This document shows, in pieces, positions 1 through 9,172 of a stretch of 64,000 nt of DNA (positions are counted from its first letter, which is position 1; every line of letters begins with the position of its first letter). The position numbers and the translations under genes were made by a program. The notes beneath the pieces are model-generated. The model searched no databases and had not been told where the DNA came from. It worked only from the letters and a program-made list of their open reading frames with translations. Source of the stretch: Paralithodes platypus (lineage: Eukaryota > Arthropoda > Malacostraca > Decapoda > Lithodidae); NCBI GenBank assembly GCA_032716605.1, contig CM064502.1, forward strand, positions 35,947,882-36,011,881, given 5' to 3'.

Positions 1-419
1 TCCCCTCCTTCCCCCTTTTCCCCTCCCCCTTCAATTATCACCTATTTTCCCTGTTACTCCCTAATTCGTTGGTATATTTTTGTGCTAACATTAGCAAACT
101 GTGTGGAAGATGTGCTTACGTGCCTAGCGAGTGTGTTATACAACAGAGTGTGTGAAGGAGTAGGCTCAGTGTGGCTTGAGGCCTCGTGGAGGGAGGGGTT
201 GCCTCAATTTTCTCCATAATTCATGAATGGGCTGGTCCTTCTATATTCGCAATTTTGACCAGAAAAATTATATTTTCACTTGTTTTATTGTTGTTACAGG
301 TTACTATCTTCATATTGAAGGTAAAATAGGCTCATAAGAATAAGTAATAACGATATTTATCGTAAAATGACGATTATAGGCCTGAATGGAGCCAATATGC
401 TCGCCCATGGGCAGCTAGT
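1..419. other. No recognisable feature
   Basis: C/T-rich and AT-rich sequence with no coding signal I can support. It precedes a reverse-transcriptase relic on the minus strand. Confidence 0.5.
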
Positions 420-1237
420 TCAATACCCCCCCCCTCGACGTTGCCGGGTTAAAGCAGGTATGAATGCTCCTCTGATTGCTTCTTCCAGCGGTTGGAGCAC
501 CTGTCCAATGTCGGGCACTGTTCTCATAAGAAAGGTCCATCTGTGCTTAACACCATATGTGAAGGCAGTATATGCAGCATGTGGTTCAGATTTCGCAATA
601 TCTGCCAGGGTTTTCACTTCCTTTACCCACTCCACTTCCTTTTTTCGCACATAGACTCTCTTGCATTCCTCTGTGGCTATTACTGCTCCCAAATGGCGTT
701 GACCCTCCTTTGTAATCTTCACTCCTGTCCCATCAAAAGTCCGCAGCACCGCTTCTTCATACTTTTCTTCTTTCACGATTAGTACATATTTACTAGCATT
801 AGGATGGTACCCAATGACTTCGCCAACCGATTGTACTCTCCGCCACCATTCTTTGAGATCCCTTATTCTTCCTGCACCTGTGAGGTCATCTGCATACGCC
901 ACTTGTTTCACTCGGGTTGCCTCATGTTTTATTTTCTACTGCAGAATAGATAGTGCCAGTGCATACATTGCCATTGCCACTGGATCTCCTTGCGTTGTTC
1001 CTTCATTTGATTTGAGAATGTTCATGTCTTCCTTCTTTGTGCTTCCAACTATATACAGGTTAGCTGGCTCCTTATAAGTGTTTTCTATGTACTTTGCGAT
1101 GCTCGGGCATTTGATCTTGATGTTGTGAATAGCTGCCTCCCTATTAATAGCCATCCCTAGTCTTTGCTTGAGCCGGAGGATAACAGGTTTTTCACAATAC
1201 GTAGACGGAGGTCTTTCAACAACAAACAACTCTCTAA
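420..1237 (-). pseudogene. Reverse-transcriptase relic (YADDLTGAG type)
   Basis: Minus-strand remains of a reverse transcriptase. A piece ending near 938 holds an EGTTQGDP block, the RT motif that precedes the catalytic palm. After one in-frame TAG at about 936-938 the same frame continues with KQVAYADDLTGAG, the YADD catalytic box, followed by a conserved tail (WTFLMRTVPDI, then LEEAIRGAFIPAL). The INREAAIHNI block just before EGTTQGDP is also typical. I associate this RT type with mobile elements of corals and other invertebrates but cannot name the superfamily. The upstream end coincides with the edge of a MITE at 1238, so the relic was probably cut by that insertion. No integrase, endonuclease or recombinase is visible, and it is non-functional. 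Confidence 0.75.
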
Positions 1238-1600
1238 GGGGACATGGGCCGGTTTTCTGGACCACTTTATCCCTCATATTTAGCCCCATTAGTTTTCAGA
1301 TGCTAAGATGTTTGCCCCATTAGTTAGTCGATTTTAAGACCTTTCGCCCCATTTCTTCCTCAATATGTAGACCTTTCGTGCTATTTAGGTGTCTATTTTT
1401 TTCCCCTGGCCAACGATAGTGAGCCTGTAATGTTGGAAGAACCGGCCTTCGGCCGGGAAATTTTTCTACCGAAAAATTTACAAATTAATCTAGAAGGGGG
1501 ATCTAATGGATGTTTTTATAAATTTAATGAAGGTCTAGGGAGGGAACTATAAAAATAATGAATACATGCAAAAATCGCCCAAAAAGTGAACCATCACCCC
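1238..1600 (+). mobile_element. Degenerate TTAA MITE, subfamily 1 (copy 1a)
   Basis: Same layout as the clean copy at 2021-2367: a left end with a run of G, then CCCCATTAG-type blocks, an internal GCGAG-like pair, an ACCGGCCTTCGGCCGG hairpin, and a right end before TTAA at 1601-1604. The left target site has decayed to CTAA (1234-1237). The termini are recognisable but diverged, so this is an old copy. It abuts the RT relic on its left. Confidence 0.6.
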
Positions 1601-1604
1601 TTAA

Positions 1605-1813
1605 CACTTTCATGATCCGATTACGCATTTTGAAAGTTTATTCTGGCTACCATTAGACGATTGTATACAGTTTAGGAATGACCTATGCGAACTATAAGGG
1701 TAAACACAATTTCCTTTAACCCTGACTTCCATTCACCCTCCCTAATCTGAAGAAAATCGTCTAAAAATAGTCAGAAAACAGAACTGAAATGCATAATTGG
1801 ATCCTTGAAAAGT
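1605..1813 (+). mobile_element. TTAA MITE of the ATTAGACGATT family (copy X)
   Basis: About 209 bp between TTAA at 1601-1604 and TTAA at 1814-1817. Both ends, read inward, give an ACTTTCA-like start, a TACGCATTT-like block and then TCTGGCTAYYATTAGACGAT. The two ends are distinguishable (a GTATACAG type on the left, a TCTTCAGATTAGGGAGG type on the right). There is no ORF. The shared TTAA on each side links it to its neighbours. Confidence 0.65.
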
Positions 1814-1817
1814 TTAA

Positions 1818-2016
1818 CAGAGATTACGCATTTCTGTTGTTTTCTGGCTACTATTAGACGATTTTTACCAGATCAGGGAGGTATATGGAAGTCCGAGGGT
1901 TAATTATTGGAGATAGTTTTGACCCATATATTTCCCCAAGATCCATTCTAAAGTGTATACAATCGTCTAATGATAGACAGAATAAACTGTAAAAATGCGT
2001 CATAATCTTGAAAAGG
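1818..2016 (-). mobile_element. TTAA MITE of the ATTAGACGATT family (copy Y, inverted to X)
   Basis: About 199 bp between TTAA 1814-1817 and TTAA 2017-2020. Its left end matches the right end of copy X in inverted orientation, and its right end matches the left end of X (the GTATACA type). X and Y are therefore two head-to-head copies sharing one TTAA. There is no coding capacity. Confidence 0.65.
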
Positions 2017-2020
2017 TTAA

Positions 2021-2367
2021 GGGGAGGCAGACCGTTTTTCTGGATCCCCTTCTCCCTAATGTTTAGCTCCCTAGTTTTGAGATTATAAGACGTTCGGCCC
2101 ATTAGTTTGGCGATTTTAACACCTTTCGCCTCATTTCGTTGTAAATTTTAAGAACTTTCGTGCCATTTAGATGCTATTATTTCCTTGCGAGCGACAGCGA
2201 GCCTGCAATTTTAAGAGGGGGACATTTTTCTACCGAAAAAAATTACAAATTTATCTTGAAGGGGGGTCTAGGGGGTGTTTTTCTAAGCTTGATGGCGGTC
2301 TAGGGAGGAAACTAAAAATAAATATGAATAAATGAATTAATAGACCAAACAAACGGTCTGCCTCCCC
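2021..2367 (+). mobile_element. TTAA MITE, subfamily 1, intact ends (copy 1b)
   Basis: A 347-bp element with perfect 17-bp terminal inverted repeats, GGGGAGGCAGACCGTTT at 2021-2037 and its reverse complement at 2351-2367. It is flanked by TTAA at 2017-2020 and 2368-2371. It has no transposase ORF. The TTAA duplication and G-rich termini fit a piggyBac-type non-autonomous element, although Kolobok-type elements also use TTAA. It carries the internal motif GCGAGCGACAGCGAGCC near 2190. This is the best-preserved member of its subfamily here. Confidence 0.85.
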
Positions 2368-2437
2368 TTAACGGAGAGGACCATCGCGGTGAAAAAGAGG
2401 CATTCTATTACCAGCTGTGGCAACTCCTCTTTCTTAA

Positions 2438-2818
2438 GGGGGGTCACCGTTTTTGTTTGTTTTATCTTTCTCTCGTTGTTTTCTCTTTCCCTGGCTTGTA
2501 TACCCATTCGGCCCCATTCAGCCAAATGTTTTAAGACGGTTATCCCCATCCAGATATCGATTTATTTCTGGCGAGCGATAGCGAGCCAGCATTGTATGGA
2601 GAAATCCGGTTTTGCCGGAGACATTTTGCTATCGAAACATTTACACATTTAGCTTGCTGTCAAAACAAAAAACATATATGCTGGCTCGCTACCGCTCGCC
2701 AGGAAAATATTGACACCTGGATGGGGGTAAAAGTCTTTAAACAGTAGGCTGAATGGGGCCGAATGGATACAAGCCAAAGAGATAGGGAGACAAAGATAAA
2801 ACAGCGAGGTGGGCTCCC
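2438..2818 (+). mobile_element. Foldback TTAA MITE, subfamily 2 (copy 2a)
   Basis: Flanked by TTAA at 2434-2437 and 2819-2822. The ends are imperfect inverted repeats (GGGGGGTCACCG against GGGAGCCCACC). Most of the element is a long imperfect palindrome: blocks such as CATTCGGCCCCATTCAGCC on the left recur inverted on the right. Two copies of GGCGAGCGATAGCGAGCC-like sequence face each other at about 2569 and 2682. It has no coding capacity. Related copies lie at 6790-7169 and 52191-52556. Confidence 0.8.
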
Positions 2819-2840
2819 TTAACATTGGGAGACTCTTTAA

Positions 2841-3482
2841 CCCCTTCTGTACCGGCGACGTCCCTTATATTTGATTCTAGCTATATTTACAGGATTAAGT
2901 GTTGCTTGTGCTTATTGTTGCTTGACCGGCCGTTTGTTTGGTCTATTAATTCATTTATTCATATTTATGTTTAGTTTCCTCCCTAGACCGCCATCAAGCT
3001 TAGAAAAACACCCCCTAGACCCCCTTCAAGATTAATTTGTACATTTTTCGGTAGAACATTTTCCCGGCCGAAGGCCGGTTCCTCTTAAAATTGCAGGCTC
3101 GCTATCGCTCGCCAGGAAATAATAGGACACCTAAATGGCACGAAAAGTCTTAAAATTGACAACGAAATGGGGCGAAAGGTGTTAAAATCGCCAAACTAAT
3201 GGACCGAACGTCTTATAATCTCAAAACTAGTGGGGCTAAACATTAGGGAGAAGGGGGTCCAGAAAAACGGTCTTCCTCTCCTTAAGAAAGATATGTGCTA
3301 GTAAGAAGAGCTAAGAGTTATATTTAGAGGTTTTTGTGTAGGAAAGAGCTGTGCTTGTAAAAAGATTTAAGTGTGAGAGTTCGAAGCCTGTTACTTGTCG
3401 GAGGCCCTTTTGAGATTGACTAAAACAGTCTAATAGCAGTAAGCAGAACGAAGTTAATAAGACAGCACCGGTACTGAAAGGG
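2841..3482 (+). mobile_element. TTAA element with CCCYTTCWGTACCGG ends, carrying a nested MITE
   Basis: Left end CCCCTTCTGTACCGG follows TTAA at 2837-2840. The right end is the inverted ACCCTTTCAGTACCGG just before TTAA at 3483-3486. The interior is largely occupied by the inverted MITE at about 2923-3281, so the host element itself is only about 280 bp. No ORF. The right TTAA is shared with the next ATTAGACGATT-type end. Confidence 0.65.
2923..3281 (-). mobile_element. TTAA MITE, subfamily 1 (copy 1c), nested and inverted
   Basis: Reverse-complement copy of the 2021-2367 MITE, recognised by the Gs, GTCTAGGG block, GGCTCGCTATCGCTCGCC motif near 3097 and CGGTCTTCCTCTCC right end before TTAA at 3282-3285. 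The left terminus has decayed and its TTAA is no longer visible, so the left boundary is approximate. It lies inside the 2841-3482 element. Confidence 0.7.
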
Positions 3483-3728
3483 TTAATACTTTGAAGACCA
3501 TGACTTATTTTGATAAGTTATTCTGGCTTCTGGCTATCATTAGACGATTTTAGCAAGTGCTCGTTGTACTCTACGTGCTTCACATGTCTCACTCCCTAGA
3601 CTGGAACAAGACCTCACGGGCTTCACTGTTCATTGTAAAAGCGGTGAATGTTAAGGCTCTCAGCCTATGCCCGAGAGGAAGTAAGTTGGAATATATAGAA
3701 AAAAAAAAAAAAAGTTAGTGACGGATCT

Positions 3729-6480
3729 TTTTTTTTTTTTTTTTTTTTTTTTAAGAGACAATGAACGGAGGAAGGAAAAACACAGATAAAACAAAAAGGT
3801 CCATGTGCCTAAAGGCATCCTCCATTCATAAAATGTTTGTAACAACTGGATTTAAACATTTGTAGATTGTAAGTTTGTGGAAAGCAATTCGAGGGAAGTG
3901 AATTCCAAAGAGTAGTAGCTCTGGGGATAAATGAATTCTGATAAGCAGAAGTTCTGCATTGTGGAGGAGAAAGTGTAAATTCATGGGCGCTCTCAGCTGC
4001 CCTAGTTCTACGGGGAAAGATGTGGAGAGGCGGCACAATTGAAGCAAGTTCCTCGGAACAATTGCTGTGAAAATATCTGTAGAATAATGCAAGGGATGCA
4101 ACGTTTCTTCGTATGGCTAATGTAGGAAGGTCCTGTGTGATTGCAGGGTTATTGATTAATCTAATAGCTTTATTTTGAATTTTGTCCAACTGCCTCAATG
4201 CAACCACTCCACTTCCACCCCACAGAGGTGAACAGTAATCCATCTGAGAGCGCACATGACTTTTATATATTACGGCCAACTGCTCGTCAGTGAAGAATTC
4301 TCGAACTCTGTACAGGAGTCCCAGTTTTTTAGAGGCATTCTTAGCAATGCTTCTAACATAATGTGTCCAGCTCAAGTTAGTAGTTAATGTTACACCGAGA
4401 ATGTCAATACTAGGGGAAGTGGGAATATTTACATCATTAACAAATATATGGGAGTCAGTGAGATTCTGTCGGTTAGAAAATTGAATGTACTTGGTTTTCT
4501 GTGCATTAAAGGAAACTAGATTCTCTTGTCCCCATTCATTAATTCTAGAAAGGTCCTGGTTCAGAGAAATTGCAGTGTTTATTTTTGAATTTATAAGATC
4601 GGGTTGGGTGAAAGAATTTGTAAATGTGAAGGAACTGTGGAGTGTTGAGTCATCTGCGTAGGAATGAATTGGATTATGAGTGGTAGATATGAGATCATTG
4701 ATATGAATGAGGAACAGAGTTGGGGCCAAAACTGATCCCTGGGGAACACCAGCATTTATTGAATAAAATTGAGAATAAAGGCCATCTACCATTACACATA
4801 TTTTTCTGTTATGAAGATAAGAAGAAATTAGTGGAACTAATGATGCAAGGCCGTAGTGTGACATCTTCGACAATAAGGATTGATGCCAGACTCTATCAAA
4901 TGCCTTTGATATATCCAGTGCTATTGTATGTGTTTCACCATGTTGGTCTGTAGCTTGGTTGATTTGATGCGTAAGAAGGCAAAGAATGTCTGCAGTTGAT
5001 CGACATCGTCTAAAACCATATTGCCTATCACTGATTAATTTATTATTCTCCAGATGCTTAATTATGTGATTATTTAATATAATTTCAAAAACTTTGCCAA
5101 GAGTGGAAGTTATAGCTATTGGTCTGTAGTTTGATGGATCTGAAGAGGCACCTTTTTTAGGAACTGGATGGATGTTTGCTTCTTTCCAGGGTACTGGGAA
5201 GCATGAGGTATGAGTACACAGACGGAAAAATTTTGCCAATACAGGAGCGAGCACCAAGGAGCAATTCTTAAGTACTATTGGAGGAATTTCATCTGGACCA
5301 GGAGCCTTATCTACTGAGAGATTCTGCAAAATAGTTTTGACATGTCTGGTGTGGATCTTAAGTGAGGGAATTTCAGGTGAATTAAAATTAAGTACAGGGA
5401 CATCTTGATTTATTTCATCTAAGGTTGAGTTGGTGGAGAAAATATCCGCAAGAAGGTTAGCTTTACCTCGTGGGTCACTTACAAGATTGCCAGTCGGAGA
5501 TTTTAATGGTGGAATGGATGAAGCAGTAGTGAAGTTGGATTTGAATGAGTTAAGAGTAGACCAAAATATTTTGTTATCATTTGGATTATTTAGAAGTTTA
5601 TTTGCCTGCTTATGGAGAAAGTTTGATTTAGTTAGGTTTAATACAGTTTTGGCATGATTTCTGATGTTTCTAAAGTAATTAAAGGCTTCATGTGTTTTTG
5701 ATCTCGTGAATGCATTGTAGGCTATTGCTTTTTGTTCAGTTACTCTAGCACAATTATGGTCAAACCATTTAGGTGAATTAGATCTTTTACTGTACTTTTG
5801 ATGAGGAATAAAAGTTTCCATTCCAATTTTTACAAAATCTTGTATGTGGCTCAAGGTGGAGTGTGCATCATTAGAAAAGAAAGAGGTCCAGGGAATATCA
5901 ATAAAGAAACCTTGAAGACCCTCCCAGTCTGCCCTATCGTAATGCCATTTAGTCACCAAAACAGGTTCAGAGTGGGAAGGTGTGGTAGGTGATAGACAGG
6001 TGGCCTGTATCAGACAGTGATCAGAAGATCCAAGTGGGGACCTCACTGTAACATCATAATTTTCTGAATTGGTTGTTAAAAATAAGTCCAGTAGGTGGGA
6101 ATTATGATTAGGATTATCTGGTACACGGGTGGGTTGGTTGACTAGTTGAATGAGATTAAATGAGTCTGCAAATAGCTCACATTCAAGACCAGCATCATCA
6201 GTCCTGGCTGAATGAGTGAGCCATTCAACATTATGGACATTAAAATCACCCAACACAGTGATTTCAGAAGAAGCATTTAAGTTGAGGACACTGAGTTGTG
6301 AGGACAGAGAATCAAAAAGACTCTGCTCTGGAGGAGTATTTGGGGAACTGTAGATGCAACACATGTATTTAAATTTACCAGCAGAAATTAATTTGTATAT
6401 AGAATAATCAAAATAGGGACAATTGAAACTAGTAACCTCCTCCAGGGCAATTTCAGATTTTGCGAAGCAACACACACCAC
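3729..6480 (-). mobile_element. 5'-truncated Jockey-like LINE with poly(A) tail
   Basis: Minus-strand non-LTR retrotransposon. Its poly(A) tail appears as a run of T at 3729-3752, followed by a short 3' untranslated stretch and then the coding region. The element starts inside the endonuclease domain, so the N-terminal endonuclease and any ORF1 are missing. This is the usual outcome of incomplete target-primed reverse transcription. A second run of A lies at about 3700-3714 outside the tail. Confidence 0.85.
3809..6475 (-). CDS. LINE endonuclease/reverse transcriptase, N-terminally truncated
   Basis: An 888-residue open frame. The first ~160 residues are the C-terminal half of an AP-endonuclease-like domain, with GDFNVHNVEWL (residues ~97-107) and GSSDHCLI near residue 150. 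A linker follows, then the reverse transcriptase with DKAPGPDEIPP near 390, NYRPIAIT near 450, LDISKAFDRVWH near 510, AGVPQGSVLAP near 575 and the catalytic SYADDS near 605. The C-terminus (TTLWNSLPSNCFP) is the usual Jockey-type tail. The frame is open throughout and the first codon is GTG; the frame continues a few codons upstream. The protein cannot nick target DNA by itself because the endonuclease is incomplete. Its closest look-alikes are arthropod Jockey-superfamily LINEs. The fragments at 49-53 kb are a diverged related family. Confidence 0.85.
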   Translation of the reverse strand: MCCFAKSEIALEEVTSFNCPYFDYSIYKLISAGKFKYMCCIYSSPNTPPEQSLFDSLSSQLSVLNLNASSEITVLGDFNVHNVEWLTHSARTDDAGLECELFADSFNLIQLVNQPTRVPDNPNHNSHLLDLFLTTNSENYDVTVRSPLGSSDHCLIQATCLSPTTPSHSEPVLVTKWHYDRADWEGLQGFFIDIPWTSFFSNDAHSTLSHIQDFVKIGMETFIPHQKYSKRSNSPKWFDHNCARVTEQKAIAYNAFTRSKTHEAFNYFRNIRNHAKTVLNLTKSNFLHKQANKLLNNPNDNKIFWSTLNSFKSNFTTASSIPPLKSPTGNLVSDPRGKANLLADIFSTNSTLDEINQDVPVLNFNSPEIPSLKIHTRHVKTILQNLSVDKAPGPDEIPPIVLKNCSLVLAPVLAKFFRLCTHTSCFPVPWKEANIHPVPKKGASSDPSNYRPIAITSTLGKVFEIILNNHIIKHLENNKLISDRQYGFRRCRSTADILCLLTHQINQATDQHGETHTIALDISKAFDRVWHQSLLSKMSHYGLASLVPLISSYLHNRKICVMVDGLYSQFYSINAGVPQGSVLAPTLFLIHINDLISTTHNPIHSYADDSTLHSSFTFTNSFTQPDLINSKINTAISLNQDLSRINEWGQENLVSFNAQKTKYIQFSNRQNLTDSHIFVNDVNIPTSPSIDILGVTLTTNLSWTHYVRSIAKNASKKLGLLYRVREFFTDEQLAVIYKSHVRSQMDYCSPLWGGSGVVALRQLDKIQNKAIRLINNPAITQDLPTLAIRRNVASLALFYRYFHSNCSEELASIVPPLHIFPRRTRAAESAHEFTLSPPQCRTSAYQNSFIPRATTLWNSLPSNCFPQTYNLQMFKSSCYKHFMNGGCL

Positions 6481-6650
6481 CTTTAGGTCTGAAATTTTGG
6501 AAATTTTGAAATTTTTGTGGGAATTAAAAGGGCGAAGACTATCTCAATTATCCATCTGACTTCCATTTACCCTTCCTAATCTGAACAAAATCGTCTAGTA
6601 ATAGCCAGAAAGCAGAGATTAAATGCGTAGTCTAATCTTGAAAGGGTTAA

Positions 6651-6785
6651 CAGAGACGACCTTCACGATGAAAAGAGTAATTATATTGACTTCAACTTGC
6701 CAAGATCAGCTTACGCATTTCTTTTCTGCTTTCTGGATATTATCAGACGATTGTATTAACGTCTGGTAGGAAGTCAGAGAGTTAC
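6651..6785. other. Fragment of an ATTAGACGATT-family TTAA element
   Basis: After TTAA at 6647-6650 the sequence contains TTACGCATTTC and a GGATATTATCAGACGATTGT block near 6740, which resembles an inward-reading end of the family. A complete pair of ends is not visible. Confidence 0.35.
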
Positions 6786-6789
6786 TTAA

Positions 6790-7169
6790 GGGGGTCCACC
6801 TCGTTTGTTTCTCTCTTTCTCACTCTCTATCTGGGTTGTATCCATTCGGCCTCATTCAGCCTACTGTTTTAAGAAGTTTACCCCCATCCAGGTGTCAATA
6901 TTTTCCTGGCAAGCGGTAGCGAGTCAGCATAGGCTATATGTATTTTTTGTTTTGACAGCAAGCTAAATTTGTACATTTTTCGATAGAAAACTGTCTCCGG
7001 CAAAGCCGGATTTCTCCATACAATCCTGGCTCGCTATCGCTCGCCAGGAAGAAATAGACACCTGGTTGGGGATAAGCGTCTTAAAACAGTTGGCTTAATG
7101 TGGCCGAATGGATACAAGCCAGAAAAAGAGAGAAAAGGAGAGAAAGAGAAAACAAGCAGGTGACCCCCC
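6790..7169 (+). mobile_element. Foldback TTAA MITE, subfamily 2 (copy 2b)
   Basis: Flanked by TTAA at 6786-6789 and 7170-7173, with imperfect terminal repeats (GGGGGTCCACCTCGTTTG against GGGGGTCACCTGCTTG). The internal layout matches copy 2a: an inverted pair of GCGAGC-rich motifs (about 6902 and 7029), a CGGCAAAGCCGG hairpin near 7000 and long palindromic arms. No coding capacity. Confidence 0.8.
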
Positions 7170-7173
7170 TTAA

Positions 7174-7368
7174 AATGTAAAATTTGCAAAACAAAACAAT
7201 CAAAGCAGGAACGGCACAAACTATAGACATTTATCAAAAACACTGGAAATAACGATTTAGCAAACTAAAAATTCGAAAAAATAAACACAGTTTTTACCAT
7301 TATAATTCGCAGATCCATCTAATGATAGCCAGAATAAACCGTAAAAAGGTTTCATAATCTTCAAAGGG
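7174..7368. other. AT-rich stretch ending in an ATTAGACGATT-family end
   Basis: The last ~70 bp (CATCTAATGATAGCCAGAAT, then ATAATCTTCAAAGG before TTAA at 7369-7372) match the inverted outer end of copy Y. The partner end is not identified. The rest is AT-rich with nothing recognisable. Confidence 0.4.
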
Positions 7369-7372
7369 TTAA

Positions 7373-8447
7373 CCCATTCAGTACCAGGAACGTCCCTTTT
7401 ATCATATTCTGGTGATTATTAGACGATTGTATTAATCTTAGGAAGGACTTCTGTAACAATTCGAAGTATTGCTCAACAGATATTGTAATCTTAAATAATT
7501 TGGCCTCAAGACTCTAAGAGGTATGGGAACTTCAAACCGTACAAGAGACTGAATTTGATAGGTAGGTATTCAGTAGATATGGTATGGGTAGATTTCTTAT
7601 AGGGATATTATTCTTATAGAGTTACTTCATTAATATTCCAGTTCTTAGCTAGTTTTATAGTATATGTTCAAGGGTCAACCAACCAAGCTTCATTAATGCC
7701 TATTCTAATAGGATTTCAAAACCAAGAAATAATTTAATTATTATTATTATTATTAAAGTAATATAAAGTTAAAGATTAATATAATTACAAGAAATTTGAA
7801 TTACTAATTGAATTATTTACATAGTGATTAAATATAAAGTAAAATATTAGTTATAACTCTTACAAATAAAAACAAATAAATATAAATATTGAAACAAATA
7901 TTATAAACTAAAAACATGAAATTATGACATTGAAATATAGTCACGTGCTCAATCCCGGTTAATGAGGATTGTTAGCCTAGGCGTCACACTCACTAGTTGG
8001 TAGGTTGAAGAGAAGGTAAGTAACAACCCGACTGTACTCCAGGTATTCACAGAGACACCACCCCCGAGCTATAGTCCAAGTAACACTGAAGTTAGTCTAA
8101 AAATAAGAACTCTCATAGACTCGGGAAAGAGCTGGTCACTAAGAAAAGAAACTCGCCCCCAGTGGTGTGTGGCGAGTTAATGATCATTGCAGAGTATATA
8201 CAAAGGTTCATGGCGCTGGTGTGGTGCTTTGAAGCTCCATGTAGAGGTAGAGTTGGTTGGATGAGGCTTCAGGAAGGGTTGAGCAGGCTCGGAGTTTCGA
8301 GGGACGTAACACCTCTAGCGATAAGATTTCACACTATCTCAACCAACCTTTTTAACTACCACAAATCCTTCCTTAGCTGCAAAATATAGTTTAAATATAG
8401 TTAGAACTTAGAATACAGTATAACAAACGTCCCAGGTACTCAAAGGG
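7373..8447 (+). mobile_element. TTAA element of about 1.07 kb with 25-bp inverted ends
   Basis: TTAA at 7369-7372 and 8448-8451 flank ends that read CCCATTCAGTACCAGGAACG on the left and CCCTTTGAGTACCTGGGACG inverted on the right. The left end continues into the family block GATTATTAGACGATTGTA. The interior is AT-rich with a (TTA)n run near 7738-7755 and no supported ORF. An open frame at 8162-8389 has no family resemblance. The element is non-autonomous, and its right TTAA is shared with the MITE that follows. Confidence 0.7.
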
Positions 8448-8451
8448 TTAA

Positions 8452-8793
8452 GGGGACATTCTCTTATTAATGTATGCGTTTTCTGTTAATACCGGTATAG
8501 TTACTTGGTATGGTTTCCTCCCCAGACCTCTATCAAGCTTAAAAATAATCATCCCGAAGACACCCATTCAAGATAAATTTGTATATTATCCGGTAGTAAA
8601 ATGTCCCTACCGAAGGCCGGTTCCTCTTATATTACAGGCTCGCTATCGCTCGCCAAGAAAAACATCGACACCTAAATGGCACAAAAGGTCTCAATATTGA
8701 CAAAACGAAATGGGCGAAACTCTTAAAATTTGAAAATTAATGGGGCTAAACATAAAGGAGATGGGGTTTCAGAAAATATAAACGATAGTTCCT
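8452..8793 (-). mobile_element. Degenerate TTAA MITE, subfamily 1 (copy 1d)
   Basis: Same orientation as copy 1c: TATCAAGCTTA, CCGAAGGCCGGTTCCTCTTA and GGCTCGCTATCGCTCGCC at about 8638 appear in the expected order. The left edge is the shared TTAA at 8448-8451. The right TTAA has become TTTA near 8794-8797. Confidence 0.65.
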
Positions 8794-8797
8794 TTTA

Positions 8798-9168
8798 CCC
8801 GAGCAAGGACAATACATTATAAGAGAACAAGTCACTCTTACGTCGATGGTCAACATAGCCACCTAGCAGCTGATTGGAATCATCACTTCAGTTGGCGGCA
8901 TCATTCAAGTGGGAGAGGTGTGTGTTTCTCGTAAATATGGATATTGATGGCTTGTTATTGTTGCCACAATGGGTATTACAGGATGCTCAGCTATAAACTG
9001 CTCCAATAATACAAAGTGAAAAAGAGACCCGTCTTTTTTCAGTTTTTCAAAGGATCCTAGAAGGCGAGATTTAACTGTGCTTTGTAGGCTAGGAAATGCA
9101 TAATTTTGTATTATCAACTCATAATGTATCTGATGGCTGTGCCACTGATAGTGTACCAGTCTTCAGGT
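8798..9168. other. No recognisable feature
   Basis: A short minus-strand open frame (8905-9117) has no motif I recognise, and I do not call it a gene. Confidence 0.4.
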
Positions 9169-9172
9169 TTAA

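Larger units (their letters stand above)
3487..6646 (+). mobile_element. Probable TTAA element of the ATTAGACGATT family, split by a LINE
   Basis: The left end at 3487 (after TTAA 3483-3486) reads TACTTTGAAG and then the GGCTATCATTAGACGAT block. A matching inverted end with CGTCTAGTAATAGCC closes at TTAA 6647-6650. Between them lies a 5'-truncated LINE (3729-6480). I infer that the LINE inserted into a small TTAA element. The two ends could also belong to different elements. Confidence 0.4.

Noticed and set aside
3660..3845. Lysine-rich open frame
   Set aside because: It is the translation of poly(A/T) tails.
8162..8389. Open frame of 75 residues
   Set aside because: No motif, atypical composition, and it lies in the AT-rich interior of a TTAA element.
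8905..9117. Minus-strand open frame of 70 residues
   Set aside because: I could not relate it to any family, and its length is expected by chance.
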